Position numbers and translations under genes: made by a program
From: Bin87 sp034421995
Lineage (GTDB): Bacteria > Chloroflexota > Dehalococcoidia > Lucifugimonadales > UBA3495
Direction: 5' to 3'
DNA length: 64,000 bases
NCBI GenBank assembly: GCA_034421995.1
Contig: DAOUJY010000156.1
Location: 34,486 to 98,485, forward strand
In this document: positions 1 to 8,605 of the stretch, piece by piece
How the letters are laid out: each line of letters begins with the position of its first letter
Numbering within the stretch: position 1 is the stretch's first letter
The notes under the pieces: generated by a model
Database searches by the model: none
Seen by the model: the letters and a program-made list of their open reading frames with translations, nothing else
Told to the model about the DNA's origin: nothing

Positions 1-1
1 G

Positions 2-1507
2 GAGTACAACCCGGTGAACCCCAGCGAGATCATCGGCGATCTGGCGGTCAGCTGGCAATCATATGAAGAGGGCGACGAGTTCGGATACATCTTCCACCTG
101 CACCCGGACGCCACCTTCACCGACGGCCACCCGGTTACAGCAGAGGACATAGTGTTCTCCCTGGACCGGATCACGCTGGGCCAGGTAGAAGAGGGCGTGC
201 TGCGGGCGCGCACTGGGTTCCTGAACAACTTTATCGTCCATGGTTCGGCTTCAGTCATTGACGATAAAACGGCCAAAGTGCCGCTGCGTTTCCCGGCCGC
301 GGGCTTCATCCCCAACCTGGCGTCGGACTACATGAAGGTGTACCCGAAACATATCGCCGAGAACCTGACCCAGGAACAGGCGAACACCGGTTTGACGCAG
401 GAAGAAGCCATAGCGGCCATCAATGCCGGGAATCCGGAAAGCCTCATCGGCTCGGGTCCTTGGATGCTCCGTGACTGGGAAAAGGACGTTGGGTACGCTT
501 TCGAGAAAAATCCCACCTACTTCAAAACGGGTCGCCCCTTCTTCGACGCCATGCAGATATTCCTCATTCGGGACACCGCCCGCCGAATCTCGGCGTTGCA
601 GGCGGGGCAGGTGTACGGCTCTTACCAGCCGGTTACCGGAGGAAATCGCCCCGAAGATATGGCCCGCTTGGAAGAAGACACCGACGGCCGGGTGCGCGCC
701 GTCATCCTGGAGGCGACCGGTATCCAGGCATTCTTCCTGAACCACAACAAGCCGCCCTTTGACGACCCTAGGGCGCGACGAGCGTTCTATCTGGGCATGG
801 ACCGGGATTTGGGTGTGGAGAAGGCCATCCTCGGCTTTGGCGCTCCGGGCACGTTCTTCGCACCTGGCGTCGTTGAGGACATGGAAGATTTGAAAGCCAA
901 CCACCCGACTTACGGCGACCGGGAAGCGGCCCTGGCCGAAGCTCGCACGCTGCTTACCGAAGCCGGTTACCCGGACGGGTTCGAGATCACCCTCAATACC
1001 GTAGGTACCAATCCGTCGCTGGCCGCCGCCGAAGTCATCGCTCCGCAGATGCGCGAAGACCTCAACATCGACATCGTCATTCAGCCCACCGACCTGGCTA
1101 CCATGTACGTGGGAATGCGCGACGGCGTGGCCAATATGGACGGCGTGGGCACCGGCATCATCCTTCGTGACCCCGGCGATATCATCAACCAGTTCTACTT
1201 GCAGGATGTGCTGCGCAACCCCCACAACTGGCAGAACGACCGGGTGGATGAGCTTATCGTCCTACAGAACCAGGCCGTTGACCCGGCGGTGCGGCAAGGC
1301 CACCTGGAGGAACTCGCTGAGATACTTCACCGGGGCGAAAGCCACTGGCAACCTTACTTCTGGTACTCCAGCGGTGGAGCGTTCGACTACCGGGTGCGCA
1401 ACTTCTACTACCCGGCGACGGTCCAGCTGATCCACAAGTGGGACCACGTCTGGTTCGACCCCGACCGCGAACCCATACCCGCTGACCAAAAAGGCTACGT
1501 GCCCTAA
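2..1507 (+). CDS. Peptide/nickel-type ABC transporter substrate-binding protein (5' truncated)
   Basis: The frame is open from the window edge, so the N-terminus (signal peptide, lipobox) lies outside; about 501 residues are visible. The content matches family 5 extracellular solute-binding proteins (SBP_bac_5, DppA/OppA type): an early FTDGHPVTAEDIVFSLDR segment, then a GSGPWMLRDWE and a NPTYFKTGRPFFDAMQI stretch that are hallmarks of the fold, and a C-terminal lobe ending in HVWFDPDR. It would bind an oligopeptide or similar solute outside the membrane and deliver it to the two permeases encoded directly downstream. The substrate cannot be told from sequence. No ATPase gene follows in the window, so the ATP-binding subunits are upstream or elsewhere. 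Confidence 0.9.
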   Translation, partial: EYNPVNPSEIIGDLAVSWQSYEEGDEFGYIFHLHPDATFTDGHPVTAEDIVFSLDRITLGQVEEGVLRARTGFLNNFIVHGSASVIDDKTAKVPLRFPAAGFIPNLASDYMKVYPKHIAENLTQEQANTGLTQEEAIAAINAGNPESLIGSGPWMLRDWEKDVGYAFEKNPTYFKTGRPFFDAMQIFLIRDTARRISALQAGQVYGSYQPVTGGNRPEDMARLEEDTDGRVRAVILEATGIQAFFLNHNKPPFDDPRARRAFYLGMDRDLGVEKAILGFGAPGTFFAPGVVEDMEDLKANHPTYGDREAALAEARTLLTEAGYPDGFEITLNTVGTNPSLAAAEVIAPQMREDLNIDIVIQPTDLATMYVGMRDGVANMDGVGTGIILRDPGDIINQFYLQDVLRNPHNWQNDRVDELIVLQNQAVDPAVRQGHLEELAEILHRGESHWQPYFWYSSGGAFDYRVRNFYYPATVQLIHKWDHVWFDPDREPIPADQKGYVP

Positions 1508-1547
1508 TTCCAGCGGCGGACACCTGGGTCCTGACCCGCACCCATCG

Positions 1548-1582
1548 ATGGCCGGCCACAGGGTTTCGCCCCGGCCGGCCAT
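1548..1582. terminator. Stem-loop between binding protein and permease genes
   Basis: Perfect 10-bp inverted repeat ATGGCCGGCC/GGCCGGCCAT with a 15-nt loop, lying in the 128-bp gap after the binding-protein stop codon. There is no T-tract, so it may act as an mRNA-stabilising or partial attenuation hairpin that lets the binding protein be made in excess of the permeases, a common arrangement in ABC importer operons. That function is inference. Confidence 0.4.
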
Positions 1583-1635
1583 TGTGTACAATACGCGCCT
1601 AACAAGTTCTCGCCCAACCCGGCAGGAGTTGAGGA

Positions 1636-2595
1636 ATGTACCAGTACCTACTCCGAAGGCTGCTCCTCTTCATCCCCACGATGTTGCTTGCCACCATCAT
1701 GGTGTTCGCCCTGTTCTCGATCGTGCCCGGCGACGCCGCGGTGTTCCTGCTCACCGGCGAGGATGCCGGCGGGCGCGTGACGAACGAGGACTTTGAGCGG
1801 CTGCGCGAAGATCTGGGCCTCAACCGTCCGATTTACGTCCAGTATGGTGACTGGCTCTGGGGCGTCCTTCGCGGGGACCTGGGCGATTCCCTCTACTATG
1901 GAACCCCCTTCGGGTTCGAGCTCATCGAACGTTTCGCCCGCACTTTTGAATTGGCTGTCCTCGCCATCGGCATGGCTTTCGTCGCCGCCGTACCGCTGGG
2001 CATTCTGTCGGCGATGAAACAGGATACCGGCATCGACTACGTGAGCAGAATAATCGCGCTGCTCGGCATCGCGATGCCAACATTCTGGATTGGGGTGCTG
2101 GTGATATACGGCCTCGCCTACGGCTTCGGCTGGCTGCCACCATTAGAGTACGCCCATTTATGGGAAGACCCGTGGCAGAACTTGCAGCTGATGCTGCTCC
2201 CCGCCGCAGTGGTGGGGTTCCATGACATGGCGTTCACCGCACGGGTAACTCGCTCTGCGATGCTGGAAGTGATGCGCGAAGACTATATGCGCACCGCTCG
2301 CTCCAAAGGGTTGCGCGAGTGGGTCGTCGTCGGTCGCCACGCCCTGAAGAACGCCATGCTGCCGGTGATCACCGTGTCCGGTTACCAGTTTGGCCGTCTC
2401 TTGGGTGGCGTCATCATCGTTGAGCAGATCTTTGTCGTCCCTGGCGTCGGCAAGTTCCTCATCGACGCCATCATCCACCGGGACTTTCCGGTCATCCAGG
2501 GCGTCATCCTGATGACCGCCGCCGTGGTGCTGATACTTAACCTGATAATCGATATGCTGTACGGCATCCTCGACCCGCGGATCCGTTACGCGTAA
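1636..2595 (+). CDS. ABC transporter permease, DppB type
   Basis: 319-aa inner-membrane permease of the peptide/nickel importer class (BPD_transp_1). It starts MYQYLLRRLLLFIPT, the usual DppB opening with one long hydrophobic helix (about 9-30), then a periplasmic segment containing LREDLGLNRPIYVQY (56-70) and five further hydrophobic helices. The EAA-like coupling loop that contacts the ATPase is at about 214-226 (REDYMRTARSKGL). It ends DMLYGILDPRIRYA, the typical family C-terminus. AGGAG lies upstream of the ATG. It would pair with the next gene to form the heterodimeric channel. Confidence 0.93.
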   Translation: MYQYLLRRLLLFIPTMLLATIMVFALFSIVPGDAAVFLLTGEDAGGRVTNEDFERLREDLGLNRPIYVQYGDWLWGVLRGDLGDSLYYGTPFGFELIERFARTFELAVLAIGMAFVAAVPLGILSAMKQDTGIDYVSRIIALLGIAMPTFWIGVLVIYGLAYGFGWLPPLEYAHLWEDPWQNLQLMLLPAAVVGFHDMAFTARVTRSAMLEVMREDYMRTARSKGLREWVVVGRHALKNAMLPVITVSGYQFGRLLGGVIIVEQIFVVPGVGKFLIDAIIHRDFPVIQGVILMTAAVVLILNLIIDMLYGILDPRIRYA

Positions 2596-2644
2596 ACGCG
2601 GCCACGCCCCTTTCCGAAAGGCGCGAAGGCAGGCAGGTGTTGCC

Positions 2645-3553
2645 ATGATTGATCAAACGTCGGAACCGGCGGTCATAGCGCGTGACCAGATCGCCGCGCC
2701 AAGTTTTGCGGGGCGCAGCTGGACTCAACTCACCCGTTTCATACGGACCAAACCGTTGGGAGCGATTGGTGGAGCGATTGTCCTGGTGCTTGTCGTGGTC
2801 GCGGTCTTGGCTCCGGTACTATCCCCCTACGATCCGAGGTCCACCCCGGCAGCGCCGTGGGAACCGCCCAATGCCGATTTTATCCTTGGCGCAGACTATG
2901 TGGGGCGGGATGTGCTCAGCCGGCTCATATACGGGGCTCGCATCTCGTTGTACGTGGGCATGGGAAGCGTTCTGGTGGGCATCACGGCCAGTTTCGTCAT
3001 CGGCGTCTCGCTGTCATACATCGGCGGCGTGATCGATATGGTCGCCCAGAGGATAGTGGACGCCCTGATGTCTCTGCCCGGCCTCCTGATCGCGCTGGCC
3101 ATCATGGCAGTGGTCACACCGTCGCTGAACACCGTTATCCTGGCAATCGTGATCGGCATGATCGCTCCTGTGATCAGAACCGTGCGTTCGCAGGTGCTGT
3201 CCCTGAAGGAATTGGACTACGTAACGGCCGCGCTGGCCGTGGGCGCCAGCCCCCGCCGCATCATCTTCCGGCACATCGTCCCCAACTGCTTCGCCACCTA
3301 CCTGGTCCTCGCCACCTACTACCTGGGTTTTGCCATCATCATCGAAGCATCGTTGTCGTTCCTCGGTGTGGGAGCGCCTCCTGACCAGCCGAGTTGGGGC
3401 GGCATGTTGGTGCGGGCAGCTTCGGCCCATGTCAAGGCTGGCCCGTGGCTTGCCATTTTCCCTGGCTTGGCCCTCTTCATGGTGGTGATGGGGTTCAACC
3501 TGCTGGGCGACGCTCTGCGCGACGTGTTCGACCCCCGCCTGCGCGGCCGCTAG
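2645..3553 (+). CDS. ABC transporter permease, DppC type
   Basis: 302-aa partner permease of the same importer. A cytoplasmic N-terminal leader of about 35 residues precedes the first membrane helix (39-60). The family signature LGADYVGRDVLSRLIYGARI is at 81-100, and the EAA coupling loop is around 187-213 (KELDYVTAALAVGASPRRI). It ends in FNLLGDALRDVFDPRLRGR, the usual DppC end. It sits 49 bp after the DppB-like gene and is clearly the last gene of the importer operon. The substrate is unknown. Confidence 0.93.
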   Translation: MIDQTSEPAVIARDQIAAPSFAGRSWTQLTRFIRTKPLGAIGGAIVLVLVVVAVLAPVLSPYDPRSTPAAPWEPPNADFILGADYVGRDVLSRLIYGARISLYVGMGSVLVGITASFVIGVSLSYIGGVIDMVAQRIVDALMSLPGLLIALAIMAVVTPSLNTVILAIVIGMIAPVIRTVRSQVLSLKELDYVTAALAVGASPRRIIFRHIVPNCFATYLVLATYYLGFAIIIEASLSFLGVGAPPDQPSWGGMLVRAASAHVKAGPWLAIFPGLALFMVVMGFNLLGDALRDVFDPRLRGR

Positions 3554-3579
3554 GCGCGTTGTTGAAGGATCGGCGGCGT

Positions 3580-4944
3580 GTGATTTCGGCGCCGGCGTGG
3601 TTTATGTCCGCGCTGGCGCTGTTGATGTTGGGCTTGGCGATGGCTTGTTCTCCCGCCCAAACGCCGGCCAGTGCCGATCCAGCCGACCTGCCCACGGCTG
3701 TTGCCGGCGCCGCGTTCCCCACCAGTGCGCCAGCCACCGCGCTACCGACCGCGGGGTTGTCTGAATCCGCCACCCCAATTCCGCCTGCCACGGCGATTCC
3801 AGTCGCCACGAACTTGCCGGCCGCCACGACAATCCCGGTATCGCCGGAAGGCACGGTGCATTCTGTTGGCGCCGAAGCGGCGGAAGCCGCCCGTACCAAG
3901 TTCCAACGCTTGCTCCGGGCATCCTGGGACACTGATTTCACCCGCTCGACCATCTCATTTGATGAGATCATGACCGGCGGACCTCCCAAGGACGGTATCC
4001 CCGCCATTGACGACCCGGAGTTTGAAACCGTGGCCGAGGCCGACGCGTGGTTGGACGCCCTGGAGCCGGTGCAGGTAGTTGACCTCAATGGCGATGCTCG
4101 CGCCTATCCGGTTCAGGTCATGGTCTGGCATGAGATCGTCAACGACACCGTTGGGGACGAACCGGTTGTCATAACGTTTTGACCCCTCTGCAATACCGCC
4201 TTCGTGTTCAGGCGGACGGTTGACGGCGCGGCGCTGGATTTCGGCACCACGGGCGCCCTTCGCGACAGCAACCTGCTGATGTATGACCGTCAGACCGAAT
4301 CCTGGTGGCAGGAGTTCGGCGGCGAGGGCGTCATCGGCCACTACGCCGGCCGCCGGTTGGAACAACTTTACCTGTCCATCGTTTCCTGGGATGACTTCAA
4401 AACAGCTTACCCGGACGGAAAGGTGCTTTCCCGACCCGCATCCGGTCGCCCCTATGGACAGAACCCCTATGCCGGCTACGACCGTCCCGGCAGCGCTCCG
4501 TTCCTGTTCAGCGGCGAGACCGACCCGCGCTTGCCTGCCGTCGAACGCGTCGTCGCCATCGAGCGCGGCGACGCGGCTTGGGCCGTTTCGTTTTCCACAC
4601 TGGCGGATGAGCGGGTGGTAGAAGCATCTGTAGGCGGAGAGGACATCGTGGTGTTCTGGATGCCGGGGACAGCATCGTCCCTGGACAGTGGCTCCATCGC
4701 CAGCGGGCGGGACGTGGGAGCCGCAGGCATATTCTCTCCAATGGGACCCGACGGTTCAACGCTGAGCTTCGCAGCGGACGCCGACGGACGGATCACCGAT
4801 GAGCAAACTGGCAGCGAGTGGAACATCTTCGGACGGGCCGTGAGCGGCCCGCTGGTGGGAACGCAGTTGGAGGTAGTACCCGGGCGCAGCGGGCAACTCT
4901 GGTTCTCCTGGGCGGTTTATCGACCGGATACGATGGTGTATTAG
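3580..4944 (+). CDS. DUF3179 lipoprotein with in-frame TGA at the first Cys of CPLC (candidate selenoprotein)
   Basis: Read as one frame this is a 454-residue DUF3179 protein. I chose GTG 3580 because GAAGGA lies 10 nt upstream; the earlier open frame overlaps the permease. A hydrophobic N-terminus ends in a lipobox, L-A-M-A-C23, followed by a Pro/Thr/Ala-rich linker to about residue 95. The conserved core follows: LEPVQVVDLNGDARAYP, VWHEIVNDTVGDEPVVITF, then TGA at codon 201 (4180-4182), then P-L-C204-NTAFVF without change of frame, then YDRQTESWWQEF and KVLSRP. Family members normally read ITF/Y-C-P-L-C-N-T here, so the TGA replaces exactly one conserved Cys. A 6-bp stem with an 8-nt loop starts 13 nt after the TGA. 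Alternatives are a TGC/TGT-to-TGA error or a nonsense mutation. The biochemical role of DUF3179 is unknown to me; the C-x-x-C suggests redox chemistry or metal binding. Confidence 0.8.
4196..4215 (+). promoter_or_regulatory. Candidate bacterial SECIS hairpin
   Basis: Immediately downstream of the in-frame TGA (4180-4182), CCGCCT (4196-4201) pairs perfectly with AGGCGG (4210-4215), enclosing the 8-nt loop UCGUGUUC. The G of the loop lies 22 nt after the TGA. Bacterial SECIS elements are short hairpins at this distance with a G at the start of the apical loop; here the G is the third loop base, so the fit is good but not perfect. GC-rich coding sequence can form such stems by chance. SelB binding is untested. 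Confidence 0.45.
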
Positions 4945-4975
4945 GGAACATATTCTGCGGCGACTTAATAGTCCC

Positions 4976-5004
4976 TTGACACATTGCGCCGCCGCAGTTA
5001 TAGT
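4976..5004 (+). promoter_or_regulatory. Sigma-70-type promoter for the secreted Cys-rich protein
   Basis: TTGACA (4976-4981) and TATAGT (4999-5004) are separated by exactly 17 bp, 64 bp before the ATG at 5068. This is the best consensus -35/-10 pair I found in the window and implies strong expression of the gene downstream. A good ribosome site (AAGGAG, about 5050-5055) precedes the ATG. Confidence 0.7.
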
Positions 5005-5067
5005 CTTGCCGATGCTCCGGCCCGGAGTCACTTGTACCAACCCCACACAAAGGAGCGCAAATTCACT

Positions 5068-5724
5068 ATGTCAACAGTCAATCTCAAATCAAAGCGTCTC
5101 TACGCGAGCGCTGGGGTGTTGCTTGCCCTGATTTAAGCCCTCATCACCTGATGAGGGCTTAAATCAGGGCAAGCATTGCTTGCCCTGATTTCCATTCTGG
5201 TCGCGTCGTCTTTGGCCGATGCTGGTCAGGGCTTTGCCGCCGAGCAAGCGGGCGCACCTATCGAGACAAACCCAATGCAGGACGATGGGAACCCCAGGAT
5301 GAACTTTGGCGTTTGCCGGGGTGAAGTCCACGACCCCCACAACTCCAGCAGAGACCCGAAAGAGGACTACGTTCAGGCCAAGACAGACATCTATTGCGAC
5401 GATCCCCTGAACGGCTCGACACTTACTGTGACGCAAAACCTCTGCGTCCGGAACGCGGAGACTGGCCACTGGGCTTATATGCAGTCCAACACCAGCGTGT
5501 GCCCGGCCGGGACGGCCACGACCGCCTGGGTGAATTGTTGGAACAACAACTACGGGAGGCACCGTATAATGGAGTCGTCGGTCAACGCCCTTTGCGAGAT
5601 AGGCTCCACCAAGGACTACGTCCAGACCTCGCGGGCCACGTTAACCAAGCCCGACGGCAGTACTTACTCAGGCGGAGCGTACAAGATACGCAACAACGTG
5701 TACTGCAAAGGCGAAGGCAACTAG
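5068..5724 (+). CDS. Small secreted Cys-rich protein with signal peptide interrupted by a palindromic insertion
   Basis: The ATG at 5068 follows AAGGAG and begins MSTVNLKSKRLYASAGVLLALI, a typical positively charged then hydrophobic signal peptide, but TAA follows at 5134. The same frame resumes at 5176 (TTG) with LLALISILVASSLADAGQGFA and continues to 5724. Removing the 57-bp segment 5135-5191 restores a continuous 199-aa secreted protein. The mature part (about 165 aa) has seven Cys and many Asn/Thr/Trp, with no domain I recognise. As written, it would need translation restart at TTG 5176, giving a signal peptide without a basic n-region, or it is inactive. Confidence 0.6.
5120..5175. repeat. 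27-bp perfect palindrome flanked by 16-bp direct repeats
   Basis: The arms 5120-5146 and 5149-5175 are perfect reverse complements around a CC centre. The 16-bp sequence TTGCTTGCCCTGATTT occurs at 5119-5134 and again at 5176-5191, so the insertion is 57 bp (19 codons) and brings a TAA into the signal-peptide coding region. Slippage between the direct repeats would delete it precisely and restore the frame. Confidence 0.85.
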
Positions 5725-5752
5725 CCGCTCGCCCGGGCCGGAGCATCTAATC

Positions 5753-6643
5753 ATGACCAATGAAGAGAAAGCCCAAGCCCTGCTTGGGTCACCGGCGGGA
5801 TGCGCGCTCATCCTTGACCTGTCCGCCAACCCACATCTGCCTTTGGAACGCTTTGCGGAGCCAAAGGTGAGTTTCTGGCTGGCAGCCATGGCCATCGACT
5901 TTGTGGACATATATCGCGACGCGGGATGGCAGGAAGTTGCGCTCAGGGAAGCCAGCGCACACGAAGACTTGGCCCTTCGGATCGTCAGCAATCCGGCGTT
6001 TGATTGGTGGTACGAGCCGATTGACCTTGAAAGTCAAGTCTGGGCGTCGCCCCAGATGCCGCTTGGCACAGGCCGCAGCAGCCCGCTCAAACCCTTCAAC
6101 CCTGAACGCTGGGGGAGGCCCGCCCCACCTGACCCGGAGTGCGGCGATCCAATCCCTACCTCGTCGCAAAACACTTCCACGCTCCGGGATGGCTCCACGT
6201 CCGAACTTACTGGTTTCGACACTTTTGCTGGGGAACACGTCTGCGCGTTTCCATTGGCCGTGTGGCAGGTCAAGTTCCACCAGGACGTGCGGGTGCGTGA
6301 GATCAACCATCCGGCGGACTGGCACGCACTCTGCATGGAGTACCCCTTCAAGATGACCGACGGCAAGCTGGTTCCTAACTGGCCGAAAGTCGCTGATGTG
6401 TGGGACGGCGTACACCTCACCCTTGGCGGAATGCTCTCCTGCGAGCAGGCCCGCTATGAGCAAGACGGCGAGTGGTCAATGATGCAGTTCTGGCAGTCCG
6501 AGCTGACTCATTGGCTGAACCGGCTGCGCATCACCGGCCAGCGTATGCCGGACATCCAGCGCGACCATAACGAGCAGAACCTCAACCCGTTCCCCTATGG
6601 ACCCGAACTATGGACGGGGGAGGGGTTTTTCGAGTTGCGGTGA
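5753..6643 (+). CDS. Hypothetical protein, 296 aa
   Basis: I do not recognise a family. It is a soluble-looking protein with no signal peptide or membrane helix. It is rich in Trp and acidic residues; the N-terminal 80 residues look helical (MTNEEKAQALLGSPAG...), a Pro-rich linker lies near 105-125, and the C-terminal half contains VWDGVHLTLGGML and a WLNRLRITGQRMP segment. It begins 28 bp after the secreted Cys-rich protein on the same strand, so the two may be co-transcribed. No catalytic motif is evident. Confidence 0.7.
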   Translation: MTNEEKAQALLGSPAGCALILDLSANPHLPLERFAEPKVSFWLAAMAIDFVDIYRDAGWQEVALREASAHEDLALRIVSNPAFDWWYEPIDLESQVWASPQMPLGTGRSSPLKPFNPERWGRPAPPDPECGDPIPTSSQNTSTLRDGSTSELTGFDTFAGEHVCAFPLAVWQVKFHQDVRVREINHPADWHALCMEYPFKMTDGKLVPNWPKVADVWDGVHLTLGGMLSCEQARYEQDGEWSMMQFWQSELTHWLNRLRITGQRMPDIQRDHNEQNLNPFPYGPELWTGEGFFELR

Positions 6644-6686
6644 CGGTGGGTAGGCGAGGGAGTTTTAGCGTTGGTGCCCGTTCTGA

Positions 6687-7754
6687 CTACCTCCGCCAAA
6701 TCCGCCGCACTCGCCGCACCGAGTCCAGCCGGGCTTCTGCCAGCAGGTCGGCGGCGCGGGCAGTGGAAATTTCTTTCTGGCGGGATGCGGTCAACACGGC
6801 GGACATCTGCTCGTAAATCCGTTCGGTCTGCTGTCGCGAGCGTTCCGGGTTGTAGGGCTGGCCGATCTCCGCAGCAACGTTGATGATGCCGCCGGCGTTG
6901 ATGAGAAAGTCCGGCGCGTAGATGATGCCCCGCCGGTGCAGATCTTCCCCATCTTCAGGCGTGGCCAGCTGGTTGTTAGCTCCGCCGGCCACGATGCGGC
7001 AGCGCAGTCGGTCGATGGTCTTGGCGTTTATGACGCCGCCCAACGCGCAGGGGGCGAAAATGTCGCAATCCACGTCGTAGATGTCATCCGGGGCCACCAC
7101 CTTGACGCCCATCTGTCGCGCCCGGTCCAGGGCAGTCTCGCTCACGTCGGTGGCGATTACTCGCGCATCATCGTCCAGCAGATGTTCCGCCGTATGCGTC
7201 GCCACTTTGCCGAACCCCTGCATCGCCACCGTGCGGCCGCGCAGGGAATCGGCGCCCCAAACGTCGGCGGCGCAGGCCCGCATTCCCATGTACACGCCCA
7301 ATCCGGTCATGATCGAAGTGTCCCCGCTGCCGCCCAGGGTCAAATCCAGCCCCACCACGTGCTCCGTTTCCTGACGGACGGTTTCCAGATCCCGCCCGGT
7401 GGTTCCCACGTCCGTGGTGGTCAAGTACCGGCCGCCGAGGGTATCGACAAATCGTCCCCAGGCGCGCAGCAAGGCCTCGGTCTTGTCAGTGCGCGGGTCG
7501 CCGATGATGACACCCTTGCCACCACCCAGGTTCAGGCCCGCCGCCGCCGATTTGTAGGTCATGGCCTGTGACAGGTTCAGAGCATCGGCCAGCGCGTCGG
7601 CCTCGGTGGCATAGGGCCACATCCGGGTGCCGCCGCAGGAAGGCCCCAGGGTGGTGTCGTGAATGGCGATAATTCCGCGCAGGCCGGATGCCGGGTCACT
7701 GTACATTGCCACCTGCTCGTGACCCCGGCTGGCCATCGTGTTCAGGACTTCCAT
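6687..7754 (-). CDS. ldh: Leucine dehydrogenase (Glu/Leu/Phe/Val dehydrogenase family)
   Basis: 355 aa, full length for leucine dehydrogenase (usually about 365). The enzyme reversibly deaminates branched-chain L-amino acids with NAD. The N-terminal domain carries TTLGPSCGGTRMWPY and the catalytic glycine-rich loop GLNLGGGK with Lys80 and Lys68, both at the positions used in Bacillus LeuDH. The NAD-binding GFGKVA is at 180-185 and GGANNQLA follows in the C-terminal domain. The ATG has a GGAGG-like site upstream on this strand. It stands alone, transcribed away from the cyclophilin gene. Val or Phe preference cannot be excluded. Confidence 0.9.
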   Translation of the reverse strand: MEVLNTMASRGHEQVAMYSDPASGLRGIIAIHDTTLGPSCGGTRMWPYATEADALADALNLSQAMTYKSAAAGLNLGGGKGVIIGDPRTDKTEALLRAWGRFVDTLGGRYLTTTDVGTTGRDLETVRQETEHVVGLDLTLGGSGDTSIMTGLGVYMGMRACAADVWGADSLRGRTVAMQGFGKVATHTAEHLLDDDARVIATDVSETALDRARQMGVKVVAPDDIYDVDCDIFAPCALGGVINAKTIDRLRCRIVAGGANNQLATPEDGEDLHRRGIIYAPDFLINAGGIINVAAEIGQPYNPERSRQQTERIYEQMSAVLTASRQKEISTARAADLLAEARLDSVRRVRRIWRR

Positions 7755-7839
7755 GTTAAATTACCTCCTCCGAGTAACCTGCACTTCCATTATATGATAC
7801 GTTGCCGGCCGGCCAGTGGACGTAACTGCTCCACCGTTG

Positions 7840-7940
7840 AATTGTCAGAAATCAGGATTTTCAAGGTTATGGGATTGGCAGGATTGGAGAACATAATCCC
7901 GAAAATCCTGAAATCCGGTAAATCCTGATTCTGACAAATT
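7840..7940. repeat. Imperfect inverted repeat of the ATCAGGATTT type
   Basis: The left arm 7840-7860 (AATTGTCAGAAATCAGGATTT, two small indels) is mirrored at 7919-7940; between them are further copies of the ATTGGCAGGATT/AATCCTGAAATCC theme. Repeats with this TCCTGATTCTGACA theme recur in many bacterial genomes. The right arm abuts the promoter of the downstream cyclophilin gene. It is otherwise non-coding. Confidence 0.7.
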
Positions 7941-7950
7941 CCCATTAGGG

Positions 7951-7956
7951 TATAAT
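7951..7956 (+). promoter_or_regulatory. -10 element upstream of the cyclophilin gene
   Basis: A perfect TATAAT lies 43 bp before the ATG at 7999. The matching -35 is weak: TTCTGA (7929-7934) at 16 bp, which falls inside the right arm of the preceding inverted repeat, so the repeat may contribute to the promoter. Confidence 0.45.
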
Positions 7957-7998
7957 CCCCCGCAGTCAATCCGCACGACACCCATCAGGAGGCGCCGA

Positions 7999-8535
7999 AT
8001 GCCCCCCAAGCAATATGAGAACCCGCCCGGCCTTGTCATTGAAGGCACCAAGCGATACCACGCCATCATCAAAACCGACAAGGGCGACATGACAATTGAG
8101 CTTCTGTCTGAAGTGGCGCCGCTGACCGTCAACAACTTTGTGTTCCTGGCTCGCGACGGTTTTTACGAAGACAATCAGTTCCATCGCGTCATCAACGGTT
8201 TTATGATCCAGGGAGGCTGCCCCAGAGGCGACGGCACCGGCGGCCCGGGCTACCGCTTCCGGGACGAGGAGGTCACCCGCTCCTACACCCGTGGCACGCT
8301 CGCGATGGCCAACGCCGGCCCCAACACCAACGGCAGCCAGTGGTTCATCGTGCACGGCGCCGACGTTGGACTCCCGCCCAACTACACTATCTTCGGGAGA
8401 TTGACCGACGGCGACGACGTGCTGGAAGCCCTCGCCACCTCGCCGGTCCGGCAGAGCCGGAGCGGCGAGAACTCCCAGCCCACGGAGCGCCTCGGCATCA
8501 GCAATATCGAGATCACTGAGACCGACCTGGGATAA
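7999..8535 (+). CDS. Cyclophilin-type peptidyl-prolyl cis-trans isomerase
   Basis: 178 aa, single cyclophilin domain (Pro_isomerase) from about residue 20. It catalyses cis-trans isomerisation of Xaa-Pro bonds. The active-site block FHRVINGFMIQGG (61-73) contains the catalytic Arg63 and the conserved Phe, Met and Gln; GTGGPGYRF and NTNGSQWFI, the other signature segments, are also present. There is no signal peptide, so it is probably cytoplasmic. AGGAGG precedes the ATG by 7 nt. It converges on the MFS gene. Confidence 0.93.
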   Translation: MPPKQYENPPGLVIEGTKRYHAIIKTDKGDMTIELLSEVAPLTVNNFVFLARDGFYEDNQFHRVINGFMIQGGCPRGDGTGGPGYRFRDEEVTRSYTRGTLAMANAGPNTNGSQWFIVHGADVGLPPNYTIFGRLTDGDDVLEALATSPVRQSRSGENSQPTERLGISNIEITETDLG

Positions 8536-8575
8536 CCTGATGGCTCCCGTCAGGCCAGACTGGGCGCAAATTGCC

Positions 8576-8601
8576 GGGGCGGGTTTCAAACCCGCCCCTA
8601 C
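8576..8601. repeat. GGGGCGGGTTT palindrome between convergent genes
   Basis: GGGGCGGGTTT (8576-8586), one base, then AAACCCGCCCC (8588-8598) followed by TAC. It is in the gap between the convergent cyclophilin and MFS genes, where its strong hairpin could serve as a bidirectional terminator. It is related to the longer copy at 53065-53093. Confidence 0.7.
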
Positions 8602-8605
8602 TGCA

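Noticed and set aside
251..1225. 324-aa open frame antisense to the binding protein
   Set aside because: Shadow frame in GC-rich DNA; no family resemblance and opposite to a well-supported gene.
4204..4944. A separate gene starting at GTG 4204
   Set aside because: The GTG lies inside the conserved PLCNTAFVF motif and the frame is the same as upstream, so it is the second half of the DUF3179 gene after the TGA.
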